A stretch of DNA of 64,000 bases from Allantophomopsis cytisporea (GCA_024752435.1 CP103023.1:1860001-1924000), one strand, 5' to 3'; shown: positions 10,992 through 23,524, counted from the first letter of the stretch. Made by a program: numbers and translations. The notes: generated by a model not told the origin, from the sequence alone.

Positions 10992-13389
10992 TCATCCTCT
11001 GATTTGAACCATGCGAGGCTGGTATGCTTCAGTGACCTCGAATGGTGCATGTGGTGCATGATCTGGATAGGTCTCGACGGCTGTTGGAAGTGAAGGGCGA
11101 GAAGTAGATGGGATAGAGAAACCACGAGCCAAAGACTCTTGAACGTAAGTTGATGCACGCTTATAACGGCGATCTTGATACTTCTCAAAAACGGCCTCAT
11201 GGTGGTCCTTGGGTTTAGTGCAACACTGGAGCATTATGCTGACTAATGGCTTCAACTGAACGAAGGTGTAGTTAGAGTAATAAACGTGTGGAGGGCTCTG
11301 TTGAATTATTAGCAAATGATCAATGCTAAGATGAACTGAGACTTTACCCATTCACCCTTCTTGAGCATCAATCGCGCAAGGCAATGCGCTCCAGCAGCAA
11401 CATAGCTCGGTGGGCAACCAACAAAACGCTCGTCCATGATACTGATCTCGAGGAAGTACTTAGCCAAAGTTCTTGTCTCAAGATCATAGTCATCAGCTTT
11501 GCTGATTCTGCGTAGGAAACTCATTGGTCCTGGCCAACCAAGCTCAAAGTTGAGCATACTGAGCATGTAACGCTCGGCCTTCAAGATCTCATCAATGGTA
11601 TAACCACCATCTACCATGTATACGATCTCTGAAACCGATGGGCAGTTTATCTCTTCATACTTGGCGGCCACAAAGATGGCAGTTGCTCCGACCAGCTGCA
11701 GTTTCCCAAGAGACACGACCTTGCATGAAAGGAAACGATCAATATAATTAACGCAAAGAAAAAGGGTTTCTGGCAGGAGGCCGAATCGGTGATGGACCTG
11801 AACAAGCCAATCCATCAATACGGAGCGCATCGACCACTGGATCTCGGTTTGGTTGTCCATGTAGTGAGCGTTAGGAAGCATTCGAATCTAATAACCAGTC
11901 AGTCAGCCATCATTATGGACATGAGGAACATATCAAAACTGACCTCCAACTCCCGCATATACTCAAAGATCTCATCGCCGTACTCTGCTACCATGCTAGT
12001 ATCCCAGGTTTCATCTTCAAGGTCCTCTTCGGTTTTAGATGCCTCGACCAGCTCCTTTGCAGCTGCGATTTCTTTTCTGATTTTGGCAGTAACTGCAGGA
12101 AAGAGCAATGTTGTGGCACCACCGGTAGTATCGTCGCCGTGTGATCGTAATGAGCGTGTAGTTGTGTATCCTTGATCATCATACGCATCATCATCGTCAT
12201 CAACCCAGTATTCTGTTGGCTCCGGCGCAGGAACAAGGGTTGTGCAGTTATCCAAGGCGCTGACCGAGTGTTCTTGTTCTTCCTGGCGTTGCTCCTCTGC
12301 CTCATCATCTCCCTGCTTGTTGATCATTCTCATGTAAGATTGGTAGAGTTCGTCAGGGTTCTCTTCTGCTTTCTCTCCTGCCTTCACTTCAGTATTCTCC
12401 TTTTCGGCCGGCTCTTCCGCCTGTGTCTCAGAGGCTTCATGGTAGATCGTCTCGGCGGTGACCGGTCGAGAATCGGATTCGGGTTGAGTAAGTAGTTTGC
12501 TCTGGGTTCTTCGAAGAACAGGCTGGTCGGTTCGAAGCTGTGGCTGGCTCTTGTGTTGTCGTGGACCTAGGTTCTTATGAGTTGGTGCGACAGGGAAACT
12601 CTCGGGAGGCGGTGGGATGGTCTTGGATGGTTGCTCCTTCTCCTTCTCCGTCACTTCGACCTCGTCTTTGTAAACAATTGTTGGGCGCTTGGTCAGGGTG
12701 TTGCGTCGCTTTGATGGCTGGGATTGAAGCTGTTGTATTTCAACAACTGGTTGTTTGGTACCGACAACTGGTGCGGGGGCAGGCGCATCAGGATTAATAT
12801 TGCTCGATTTGTTGGTGAGCATACCCTTCAAGCCGGCAGCAGTAATCGGACGCTGAGCTGGACGGAGGAAGGATGTCGACTTGTCCAGGACCTTCGCAAC
12901 CTTCACAATATCGCTGCCGTTGGACTTGGTGGTAATTACAGAGTCATCTTGCGTAGACCCCGGAGCGCGAACGGTATTGCTCACATCTCCGAAAGCAGTT
13001 CTCTTTGCAGCAGCCTTGAGACTACCGACGTGCAGCATACTTGACAAGGTTCCAGTTGACTTATGGCGCGAATGTATGGTCTGTTTCGATTGCTGCGGAA
13101 CGCTGTTCTCGTCGGGTTGAACACGCAGAGTCTTCAAGGGACGTTGTGGCTAAAGAAGCATAATCATGTCAGCGTGCTTGGTCAAATTGATAAAGTCGGT
13201 GTGTCTCCACATTGGTAGAACAAGGACGTCGTCTTAGTAGGTGTGAGGAATGAGCAAGCCTTGTAGCTTGGTTGCCAAAAGTGGATTTGCGCGAGACTAT
13301 CCTTCTCGACAGGGCAGGGCACTTGTCTACCAAGGACCCTGATAAAGAATGAAAGCTTGAAATGAGGATTAACTGACCTTTGCGTCCAT
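10992..13389 (-). CDS. nimE: G2/mitotic-specific B-type cyclin
   Basis: Regulatory subunit of Cdk1 that drives entry into mitosis. Four exons were deduced: 13389-13378 (12 bp, MDAK), 13149-11944, 11887-11348 and 11297-10992; the phases agree and give 687 residues. A destruction-box-like motif RTAFGDVSN sits at residues 54-62, as expected for APC/C-dependent degradation. A long, acidic, low-complexity N-terminal region follows. The cyclin N domain contains YMDNQTEIQWSMRSVLMDWL and LPETLFLCVNYIDRFL; the C domain contains PPSYVAAGAHCLARLMLKKG and HVYYSNYTFVQLKPLV. The intron after the 12-bp exon is 228 bp (GTCAGT to TAG, with a CTGAC branch-like site). That first exon is the least certain part; an internal ATG before the destruction box is the alternative. 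The symbol follows the Aspergillus B-cyclin. Confidence 0.92.
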
Positions 13390-16300
13390 GGTGACTTTTT
13401 TAATTATTGAAGTGACAAAGTAGTTGTAGATGAGCAAAAGCAATTGCTGTTGACAGCAAGATGGAAGAGTATCGCGTACTGAGTCGCGGGAGGGAGCATA
13501 GGTCAGGTAGGTTGAAATTTGGTGTGTTGATACCGGGGGGGTTATATGCAGGTGTTGTTTTGGTGCGCAATGATGTTGATCTGAAGATGCGAGCGCGAGG
13601 ATATGAAAGGAAGGTATGGGAGAAGGTTGTTGAAGAAGAGCAAGCAAAGTGAAAGAAGAAGAAGATATGAGGAAGATAATGATTTCTCCTTTTCTTCAGA
13701 TCCTTCCTCCTCTTCTTCTCTTCAGATGATGTATTTTATTTGCGACAGCGATGATGATGTTGATGGGAGGAATGGGTTGGTTGGTCTATGATATTTGCGA
13801 TGGAATGGGGAAATGTACGCAGTAATCAGGTATGCGCGTTGGCCAGAAGCGACACTATTTTTTGTTATTCTTATCGACTTTCCGTGGTAGTTAGGAGCGG
13901 CTGTAGTTGTTGTGTTGTTTACGGGCCAACCGTGCCTGCGAATAGTCCGGTAGAAGGTGTGTTGCTTCGTTGCTTGGCTACTTGGCTGCTTGGTTGTTTG
14001 GTTGCTGGGTTGCTGGGGACGGACGGATATGGTCCTTAGTGTGGAGGGTGTCAGTGTGAGCTTGCAACTCTGGTAATCTAGTATCTAGCTCACACGAAAT
14101 ACATCGCCCAATTCATACTAAATCATAGTGCCCGCGGGAAAAAGAGAGCAAGCGCCGCAAGCATATTTACAGGCGCACAGGTAAGGCTGACCGACCTCGG
14201 TGAATGGGTAACTAGCTGTAATAGTATGTATGGATGTATGTCCTTGTGTATACCTCACAGAAAAAACCATTCACTTGTTTACTGACAACTACAAAGCTAT
14301 TTTACTAGATGAAGGGCCAAATGCGCCGGGATCATCATCATCAAGACAACAAAGGAGAATAAGGAGAAGAAGAAAGAAAGAAGGGGAAGAAAAACAAGAT
14401 GAAGAATAAAAGGAGGTGTATATAGTTGCTGTGCCGTCAAATGTAAACAAACCGTTGGTCTATCTGATTGCCTACCTGCCTTACCTATAGAGCACATACG
14501 TTCAAGTAAGGTGCCTAGTAATTAATACTCTGCACTCGTATGTATGTATGTATATTATAGTATACATCTATTCTATCTATCCATGGTAAAAACTTCGTCT
14601 TACTTCTTCTTAGATCACCTTACCAAGATACTTACAACCCCAAATCAATCTTCCTTCTCATCCAGTCCCTTCCTTTCCCTTCCCTCCCCTCAAGTCAACG
14701 TCCCTCGATCATCAAGTCTTACAGCCTTCACAACCAGCGTCTCCCCTGTCTTAGCAAGTCCGCAAAAGCACCACGTCCCCAACGTCGAACCCTCCACTCG
14801 GCATCCTCGGCTCAGAAGCAAAGCCAAACAACAACTGAAAGAATACAGCGTGATCATATCTCACATCATGCATTCCTGACCCAAAACACCACCAGGCCGT
14901 TCACAAGCATTGCGTTGTCGCTCCAAAAGAAGTAAATCTATTATATAAAAAAATATAAAAAAACAAACTGCCATTAGTCTCTCCAGATAGACTACCACCC
15001 AAGTCATGAGTCTCGTGTTTTTGCGCGGTAGCATCTCCGGGGGTACCTTACTCTAGCAGAATTCCAGATATGAAGCAGCAGGACAGCGGACTAGCTCAAT
15101 GCAGAACGTTTGTTCAGCGGAAAGCTGGAATTTTGGGAAGAAGTCAATGCTCATGCGACACGTAGGAAATCCACTACCGGTTCAAAAACCCGATGATTTC
15201 TGGACTCTTCAGATAAGAATTCCAGCATGAAAATGCAAAATCAGTAAATCATGAATTGTAAATCAATCATAAAATTATAAGGTTATAGAATGATAGAATT
15301 CATGTAAATTATAGATCCGAGCTTCATTCGGCGAGCATCAGGTACATCCAGGTACAGATAGAGAGATGCCCATCAGCGAGCGACTCTCGACGCGAAAGAA
15401 GACCTATTGCAACCGCCCGGCGCGCACGTCTTCCTCCGTCTGGCGGCAGCATCTATCTCTATCCAAGGTCGCGCGAGATCTGCATACGGGCACATGAGGG
15501 CACGTCGCCATGATGTACGTAGCAGCCACACATCCAAACAGGAGCGGGTGGGTCTAGAATCTCTCAAAACATACTTGGGAAAAATCAAGTGCTGCGGTTG
15601 TGCGGGGTAGGTGAATGGAGTTGCTCCATCACCATGAGAAACATCCTCTTTTTTTGTTGTCTTTGCTTTTGGCCCTCTCTCGCCTACCCACGATCACCTA
15701 GGAAAGGTATCACGGGTATCTTGGAGGGGGGATCGATAGATACGCCTTACCCGTAGCGGATTCTTGAAAGTGGCGCAAGCTGTCAGATATCTGTCTCTTG
15801 ATCTCTGAACCCTTCATGATGTACAAGTTAGCATATTTTGGCAATCCTCCGATGGTGATGGTGTTTGTTGTGTATTTTTGATGTTGATGTAGACATTGAA
15901 AAAGAAAGGGAAAAAAATATGGAAAAAAATAAATGGAAAAAAAGCGTTGGGGGTTTTGTTTCCATCGCCGTTAATAATCACAATCTCCAGGAGAAAAAGA
16001 AAAGTATAAGGACAACAACAATTTCTTTTTACCATATTACACTCCAATAATGCTTTTCTGTGTGAAGCGTACAGTACTCCATCGTGCACAACAAACACCA
16101 TATCAATATAATGCTCGGATGTGCATCCATACATGTAATGCTCACCAGGTGATTACTAGCAGTTTCAGGATGATATGCCAAAAATACAAGAATCCGAATA
16201 AATGGTCAAAACTGAGAACAACACATTCACCATCATGCGCACATTTCCACGCTTGCGGTTGAGAGCTGAAGGCCTTTCATGCAGCACAACAGAAAAACGC

Positions 16301-16700
16301 CCGCACGTGCCATCAATTTTCGATTTATGCATGAAGTTGTCGATGCCATTGCTGTCACTAGTCATGGCCAATGTTCGAGAGTCGAAAAATGGAGGTTGAA
16401 GTGACAAAAACTCCACGGGACGGATGAGCTTCGAAGGGGCCCCGATTTTCGTTCAAGGACCACCTCGACCTAGCACTCAGGCAGATCAGCGGCGGTGAGT
16501 CAAAATTCGAGACAATTTTCGCAGCTAAAGGCAAAATGCGCACAGGCGAAAATTCTATTACAGGCATTTTGTCTAATCGATAGACCAGAAACCAGAGAAT
16601 CGAAGGAAGATGAAGAGAAGATGTCAATGATCTCCATGAATATGAGGGGGAGGCGAAACGGGTTGTGTCGATGTCGATGAGATTCATTTGGGATTTGCGA
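13390..16700. other. Gene-poor intergenic region
   Basis: I see no supportable gene. The first few hundred bases must hold the leader and promoter of the cyclin gene; 13,600-13,720 is rich in GAAGA/TCTTC tracts. ORFs at 14,544-14,879 (+) and 15,814-16,134 (-) are low-complexity and look fortuitous. Confidence 0.5.
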
Positions 16701-16745
16701 TTCCTTAGGTACTTGGCTGAAAGAGCACCAACAGCCAGCCAGTCA

Positions 16746-16748
16746 GAC

Positions 16749-16785
<37 letters not shown>

Positions 16786-16818
16786 GTTTCGTTGCTGAGC
16801 TTGGATGGGGGGGGGGGG
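16746..16818. repeat. (GA)n microsatellite followed by a 12-G run
   Basis: An almost pure GA tract covers about 16,746-16,788, and an uninterrupted run of G covers 16,807-16,818. Purine-only strands of this kind can form triplex or quadruplex structures; no function is implied by the sequence itself. Confidence 0.9.
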
Positions 16819-18300
16819 TAGACGAGTCTGAATACGGTCTGAGTGGTGGTGGTGGCCGCTCCCTGGTGCATATCATACATACCTACCTACCTACTGTACA
16901 GTACTATGTGCTACATAGATACATAGGTAGGCTACTTACCTGGGTGTACACACTGGTGCACCATTGACATTGACATGGCAAAAATCACATGCAGGTTCAA
17001 AATAAGTTTAGTATCCCTGTCACTAGGTCGCCTCAACGCGTCCCCCGCTTTGCGCGATGAAAATGTCAATGCTCATTGAACTCGCGACATCCATAAGCGT
17101 AACACAAAAATTAATGCAAATGAAGAGGAATCTGCCTTGCGATATATCGCCCAACATTTCGTGTCATTTGCAACGAGTTGCGGTGGTGAGAACGCGGTGG
17201 GCCACTTTTTCGCTTTTTGTTGTGATGTCATGCCTTGTCTACACGCGAGTTGACACGACCGCACGTGATGTAATTACCAGCAGATGGCCATTTGAGAGGA
17301 TTCAATCCGCCGTCGCCATCAGCGCCCAGGAGACCCTGAGGCCCGTGGCGGACTCTTCTCGAGGTCGAGAGCATTGCTAAGACATGTGCGGAGCCGATTG
17401 CAACCCATCTTCCACCCAAAGCGCAGGCTTGCGACCGCAGGGCGACCGCAGGGCGACCCCTTTGGCCTTGCGACAAGTCGCGATTCTGAGCCAGTCGCTC
17501 TCCTCAATCCATCATCCATTGTATTGAAGATGCAGGCCAACGAGAAGTGAGGAGATATCAGAGGAAATGGGCATCTTGCGACATGCGCAGCTCACCGGAT
17601 GCGATCGCGGTGGGAGAGTTGCCAAGGTCACACAATAATCAAGGACGTTCCAAGCTACAAGGTTAAACGGACATATCTCAAGGAACAGTGAGTTTGAAGT
17701 ACGAAGAGGAGAAGGCTGATAGTGGAAGAGATCAGGCGAGCCCGGCTTTTTGTGCGCATAGTTATCTGGGACGACTTTGCCAGTCGTGTCAGTCTCAGTC
17801 TCATCGAGACTTCGATCCCTCGAACTCCTACTGGTACGTACCCTCCGCCAGAGTTTGTGGCGCTCTCGTTCAATCCGCATTGTTCTCCACAACGGATCGT
17901 GTGTAGACTCAAAAAGGCTCGTCGCCTAAGGTTAGATTTTCCCGGCTGCTGGTTGTTTGTCGCCGAAGCACCAAGCTGAAGCCAGAAGCGTCACGGCGGG
18001 CTGAACTTGGCGGACACGGCGGTCTTTTCCCATCATCCCAATTGATCACACCATGTGCGCGGTGAAGTGTCAAGGAGATGCTTTGTGTATGGGAAACCTG
18101 AGTCAAACAGCCTCAAAGGGTTCATAAAGGGACCCTTTTTAGAAATCAGGTACGCGAGCTCTCTTTTTTTTCTTTTCCTTCTTCCTTCCCTTTTTTATGT
18201 GCACCAAGTGTACCAGGTGTGCTAGGAATTGTCTTGATGGAGGTGGATTTATGTTGGAACCGGGGAATATTGATACATCTGGCACACCAGAGGGTTGACT

Positions 18301-18348
18301 TTGGGCAACCTTGGGCAATCTTTGGCAATTTTTGGCAACCTTTGGGGG
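18301..18348. repeat. 10-bp tandem repeat, TTGGGCAACC-like
   Basis: Five consecutive copies of a 10-base unit read TTGGGCAACC, TTGGGCAATC, TTTGGCAATT, TTTGGCAACC and a partial TTTGGGGG. The period is close to one DNA helical turn, so the TTGGCA-like core would recur on one face of the helix. Confidence 0.9.
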
Positions 18349-18459
18349 TAACTTATCGCGAGTAGCATTCTAAGTGACGACTAAGGTTTTATGGTACTGT
18401 ACTGTGTATCCGAATAAAGTAGCATTGGTATCTGGCGTAGTTCATATTCATAATAGTTA

Positions 18460-18537
18460 TAGCCGTAGCCGTAGCCGTGGTCGTGGTCGTGGTCGTGGTC
18501 GTAGTCGTAGTCGTAGTCGTAGTTATAGTCATAGATA
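18460..18537. repeat. Trinucleotide-based array (GTAGCC/GTGGTC/GTAGTC)
   Basis: Blocks of the same hexamer frame follow each other: three of the GTAGCC kind, four of GTGGTC and four of GTAGTC. The minus strand would encode alternating Tyr/Asp/His/Gly, but there is no gene context, so it is treated as a microsatellite. Confidence 0.85.
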
Positions 18538-19023
18538 GACTGGGAGAGGCACGAGAGAGAGTCAAAAGTACAGTACGTAGTAAGCACAAGACAAAGAGAA
18601 CGGCTTAGCGCAGTAACCTAGAGACTGCAGTTTGTGTAGATCAAGTCATCCGCGCATGCTTTGGTATGAGCGCATCCTGGCTCAGGCACTCCGAGCGAGG
18701 CACTCTGTTTGCTTGCATCCGCCTTTCTTCACCGTACACCCTCAACCTCATATGAAGGGCCACCGGGTACGAAGAAGACAGACGAGGAAGAATGTTGGAA
18801 ATACGACGTTGCGATGTTTGAGTTGTGAGCCACTCCAATTATCAGGGACATACATGTCTACAACAGGGATTACTTGTCATTTTTTCATGGGGAGGATTGG
18901 GGTTCTTCTATATTGGATCCCCGAACAATAAAGGGTGGTGGTGGAGGAGGAGGAGGATGATGATGATGGGAAAGAGGGGCGGGGGTGGTGGAAAGAGATA
19001 GATGTGTGCGTGTGTGCGTGCGT

Positions 19024-19076
19024 GTGAGTGAGTAAGTGAGTGAGTGAGTGAGTGAGTAAGTGAGTGAGTGAGTGAG
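19024..19076. repeat. (GTGA)n microsatellite
   Basis: About thirteen GTGA/GTAA tetramers in a row, followed by a GT tract to about 19,090. The complementary strand yields fortuitous Ser/Leu/Thr/His-rich ORFs. Confidence 0.9.
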
Positions 19077-20400
19077 TGTGTGTGTGTGTGAGTGATTGTG
19101 TGAGAGAGTGTGCGCGCGCGAGTGTAGTGTGAGGGAGTGAGGAGAGTAAGTGAGTAGTGAATAGTAACTGGAGTGTGAGATGAGCGAACCAATGCCAATG
19201 GGGTGGATTTTGAAACTCTCCGCCAGCGCATACGGGATGGACATATCCTGGCCGCTTTCTAGGCCGATGAACTGCTGCTTGCTATCCCTCGTCCATCATG
19301 ATTGACCTCATGCCATACCCAAAATGCCGCATGAGTCTATGTAGAGTTGGTACTGTTATGGTACCTTTTCGTCTTCCTACTCCATGGTCATGAACGTGGC
19401 GTTGACGAAGGGCAACCCCAAAAAGCCTGGTATTGAGTGCGTATGAAACGAGTCGGGATTCTCTCTTATAAGCCAGCACTGGTGAAAATAACAGACAGAC
19501 ATGATCGATCGGTGGGATGAATGGATATACTACCTTTGGCCCTGATTCTATTCATGTTGTACTTCCTCCGACTTACTTTCTTGTAATTAGGACTGACTGT
19601 TTATGAATAATACCTGATACCTCCTCACCTTACTCTACGCAAGTCCACTCTATTCCCACTCGATGCTTAATACGGCACACCTGGACCATGCCCACCCACG
19701 GGACGGCCCTGACGGCGATGATAGCTATCGAATGATCTAACATACTCATCCATCCTTCAGGGTAAAGTATCCAGTACTTCTCTACTCGACCCAACTGTAC
19801 TTTAATCTGTTCCAGTGCACGGAGTATGTAAGTATGAAGTACATACATACCACCATACCGTGTGTGCTCTTGACATAAATCCACCCATCCTAGACACATC
19901 CTTGCGCAGGCGATGGCGCATAGATCCATTGGTTGGCGCAGCAAGTACAGTAGCAAGAATTCGAAAGCCCATTTCCCTCGCGCCCGCTGCCGCTGCTCAT
20001 CTATTCTTCTCACGGAGCCTGCTTGAATCCAGTCTAATCGCAGGATGAGTCTGTTCAATAATACATTGTCGTTGTCTATCGCAATGCGTTCGAACACTTG
20101 AGCTGAAGGAAGCGTAGGCGTATGTAGGTAGGGAAGTATGTAGGTATGTACATAATATGTATGTATGTATGTACTTTGCGCGGGAGAAGATCGATGAGAT
20201 GCGCGCGGCATTGATTGTCCGCTCTCCAACAGCAATACCACCCGTACATGAGCATCACGCCCTATGAGCCCTTGCCTCCCTTCCCATACAACCAGACCTG
20301 TAGTCTTTGATACCCAAAGACTGAAGTGTCATTGAACTTCATTTGTAGGCGCAATATTATAGGAGCCCCGTTTCACACAACCATAATGAGCACCTCCAAC

Positions 20401-21384
20401 ATACCAGCTTCGACGTTGCCCACCACCGGATGAAATATAACCATATACCATAAAGATTAACTAGAATTGAATATCCTTGATGCTCTTCACATTCTCCCCG
20501 AGCAAGTTGCTTGTGAACTAGAAAATTCTAAGGTCTTATCCGGGTGTTTTGTGCATGCTTTGCTTGAGTTGAGTGTGTTGCGCCAATCTGTAGCGAAACG
20601 AGGACCTTATATTCGTCTGCCCGCAACTGCGTCCATTCTCCTCCACCTTCTCTCACCACCACGACTCAACAACGAGAGACTGGCCCAACCAGGTAAGCAG
20701 AATCTTGATCCTGTGGACAAAGCAATCTTTCGAGAAGCCAATTCACAAATTCGAGCTGCTGAAGCCTGTGACCCACTCTGATGTTTTGCTGTCGCAGATT
20801 GAGATCTCCAGTTCCAGCGACCTCGACTTCAATGCCCCAATAGCCAACGCAACATCACAGGTTGCATCCATCTGTAAGTCATCACTGCTTCCTATGGCAA
20901 TGCGATCAGGTCCTACGCCTACAGCATTCGCTATCTATCTCCGATGTTGCCTTCGACCACTGGCTACTATAGCCGTGGGGCCCTCTGCCCGTCAGAGCGG
21001 TCACCAACGGTCAACGACACAATCGGTGTGCAGACGCACAGTCTATATCTCCTTCGAACCATCATGCTCACTGATAAGAATCGTGGCTAATTTAACCTTG
21101 ATAAAAGCAGGTCGAAGCCATCTTTGACGAACGATCCTCCTCTGATCCGGTCTGTTTCGCGACAGCGACCTGACGGCATTCAGCATCTCGCCTGGGCATC
21201 GACGACGACACTATCGTTTCTACACAAGCAGCGGCTCGAGAGATATCAAGACCATCAAAGGTGTATTCGAACTTCTGTAATGGAATTGTCGAGTCTCCTA
21301 GCTACCGGTCCTGACTCGAAACACTCCACACAAATTTACGAAGACAACATTTCCCATATACATACATATCAAAATCAACACACA
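20401..21384 (+). other. Probable spliced 5' leader of the zinc-cluster gene
   Basis: No protein is recognised. Consensus donors (GTAAGC near 20,692, GTAAGT at 20,874) and an acceptor (AAAGCAG near 21,111) suggest a 5' UTR with one or more introns. A short upstream ORF starts at ATG 21,281. The frame of the downstream gene stays open up to 21,124 but contains no in-frame ATG before 21,385. Confidence 0.4.
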
Positions 21385-23524
21385 ATGGCAGACAACAACT
21401 GTCGCAATGGTAGTGACGAACAGTTGAGAACCCCGCCAACAACATTTGCTGAAAGTCAAAATAATACATCGCATCTTTATCCTACCAACATGTCACCTTA
21501 CGGTGTCGCTACTGCACCTAAGAGTGTCGCATTCGAATTACTCTTCCCAGAGTCTCCTCAATATCGGGCACGACTACCTATGAGGGTTCAAATCTTCCCA
21601 CATGATACTACCGACTCCATCGTAACAACGGTCAAAAACTTCTACGGCCTTTATGCCGGTCCTGCCGGTGCTAAGGGCGTCAGTTTCGAAGACGAGCAGG
21701 GCAACACGCTCATCGCACGTTACGAGAACCTTCGTAACAACATGGTTGTGTATGTCCGAGTTATTGATGAGGCTCGTGGGGTCTCTGATGCTTTCGCGCA
21801 TGGCTCGTTCGACTCTGATCGGACTCAACAAACCTTTTACAATGGCAACCCACACCATATGGCCCCACCACATCCAAATCAGGCTCTTAGTTATGGTCAA
21901 CCACAAGGTAGACCTACGTCAAGGTCTTCGCGCAAGCGAAGCGTATCGCCCAACTCTGGACGTGGTCGTCGCAGTGCTTCTGCAAGTACCAATGGCTTGC
22001 CGGGCAAGAAACAGCGATCTCGCTCCGGCCTTAAAAGCAGAGGCTCAAGCACCCATGCGGGCAGCTTCCCCGATCTTCACAGCGACGGTTTGACAGGCTA
22101 CAGCAGCGGCGATGGTGGTGCGTCTGGCTCTGTTTCCAGCAGAACTAAGAGCGAGCACCTTGGCAATACTGAGATCAGCCTTGACAACATCGTAGAAGGA
22201 GGTAGACGCAAGCGTGCGAAGTTCGAGAGCTCCGTAAGTAGCGCCTGATAATAATCACACACGTATAGCAAAGTTAACAATTGACTAGGAATTGCCTCTC
22301 TTTGCTCCTCCACAAATGCCAGCTGCCCAATCAAACTCGTCTGTTTCTCCACAGCGTCGACTTGATCCTCGACAGTCCATCATCTTCACACACCCATCTC
22401 AGCATCCATTTGTCAATGCTCAGGTGCTTCATTCCCCTCAAGGCTATGCCAACAACTACGGTCAGCCAGAAATGTACAATACCCCAGCAGCTCAAATTGG
22501 CCGTCGGACCCGGGGAGACGGATCACACTCACATTCGAGATCGTCAATTGGTACGACCCCCAACTCAGGGGTGCTTCCCACACCAGATCCAACAGTCGGA
22601 AGTTGCATGTCTGAAGAAGACAAAGATGTTGCCTTGCAGCTCATGAGACTTGGTGACATGTCAAATATCTCCCATGGTCGGACATCGGCTTCAACGCTTG
22701 ATGACACCTTTAGTGGAAAGGCCGAGGCTACATCTTCAACTGGCGCTACAAGTGACAGCGAGAGCGAGAGTGAGGCTGAACTGCCCCCTATGCGGCCTCA
22801 GCAGCGTGATCTTAGCCCCATCTTGCCACCAGGCACAGTTAGGAGATTTAAGAAGCACTTGGACGATATCCTTCCCAGCCAGGACACCACGGAACCAAGC
22901 GGAGATGAAGCAGATTCAGAGGATGGACCAGATGCGAACTTTAAGCCTGAAGCACATGATGACTTCATGAATGACCTTGAGCAGATTGTGCAACCAAAGT
23001 CTTCCAAGCCTAAGAGTTCACACAATCCCAACAAGTCGCGCAGCCAGCAATCCATCATGAAGAGTGCCAAGGTTACCAAGCCACATAAGACTCAGCGTCC
23101 ATCGCAGTCCTCTAAGTCTAAGAGCAAGACTATGTCTGTGTCCACCACAGGTAGTAAGGCACCTATTTCCCCCACATCTCTTCCATCCCAGTCTCGCAAA
23201 GCATCTGTCGCATCCACATTGAACTTTCAACACCAGCTTGGTGATGATGAAGAAGACCTCTCCTCTAAGCCTCGCTGCCAACGGTGCCGCAAGAGCAAGA
23301 AGGGCTGTGATCGCCAACGTCCATGTCAGCGATGCAAGGATGCTGGTCTCAGTGCCGATCAGTGTGTTAGTGAAGACGAGGGCAATGGAAGAAAGGGACG
23401 CTATGGACGGCACATGGGCGTCCCAGTCAAGAAAGATGAGCTTCAGGCTCAAGCCATCTACCCACCGGGCATGGTTGTCGGCGATATGGGTAGTACTGAG
23501 AAGAGCAAGAAGAGAAAGAGGTAG
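21385..23524 (+). CDS. Regulator with C-terminal Zn2Cys6 cluster
   Basis: Putative nuclear DNA-binding protein of 694 residues; I do not recognise the specific family member. Exons 21385-22233 and 22289-23524 are joined in phase across a 55-bp intron (GTAAGT to TAG). An N-terminal conserved-looking block (about residues 45-125, SVAFELLFPESPQYRARLPM and onward to NMVVYVRVIDE) resembles a small beta-grasp or dimerisation fold, but that is a guess. The centre is Ser/Pro/Lys-rich. Near the C-terminus is a zinc cluster, C-X2-C-X6-C-X5-C-X2-C-X9-C (CQRCRKSKKGC, RPCQRC), followed by basic tails (GRKGRYGRH, KKRKR) that could act as nuclear signals. A zinc cluster at the C-terminus, with no downstream fungal_trans domain, is unusual for the class. 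The start at 21385 has an excellent context, CACAATGG. Confidence 0.85.

Larger units (their letters stand above)
16701..20400. other. Gene-poor region dense in microsatellites
   Basis: No supportable gene. It contains a (GA)n tract, a run of 12 G, an 11-bp tandem (GCGACCGCAGG) near 17,430, a 10-bp-periodic array at 18,301, a hexamer-like GTCGTA/GTAGCC array at 18,460-18,537, a GTGA array at 19,024-19,076 and TATG/TACC tracts near 20,110-20,175. ORFs of up to 203 codons here follow these repeats and lack recognisable domains. Confidence 0.5.

Noticed and set aside
16358..16876. Minus-strand ORF of 172 codons
   Set aside because: Much of it is the (GA)n tract read as poly-Ser/Leu; no recognisable domain or start context.
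18885..19244. Minus-strand Ser/Leu/Thr/His repeat ORFs
   Set aside because: Direct translation of the GTGA microsatellite in two frames at once, so not a selected reading frame.
19630..20241. Minus-strand ORF of 203 codons
   Set aside because: Runs through TATG/TACC repeats giving His/Thr/Tyr strings; no family features and no supporting exons.
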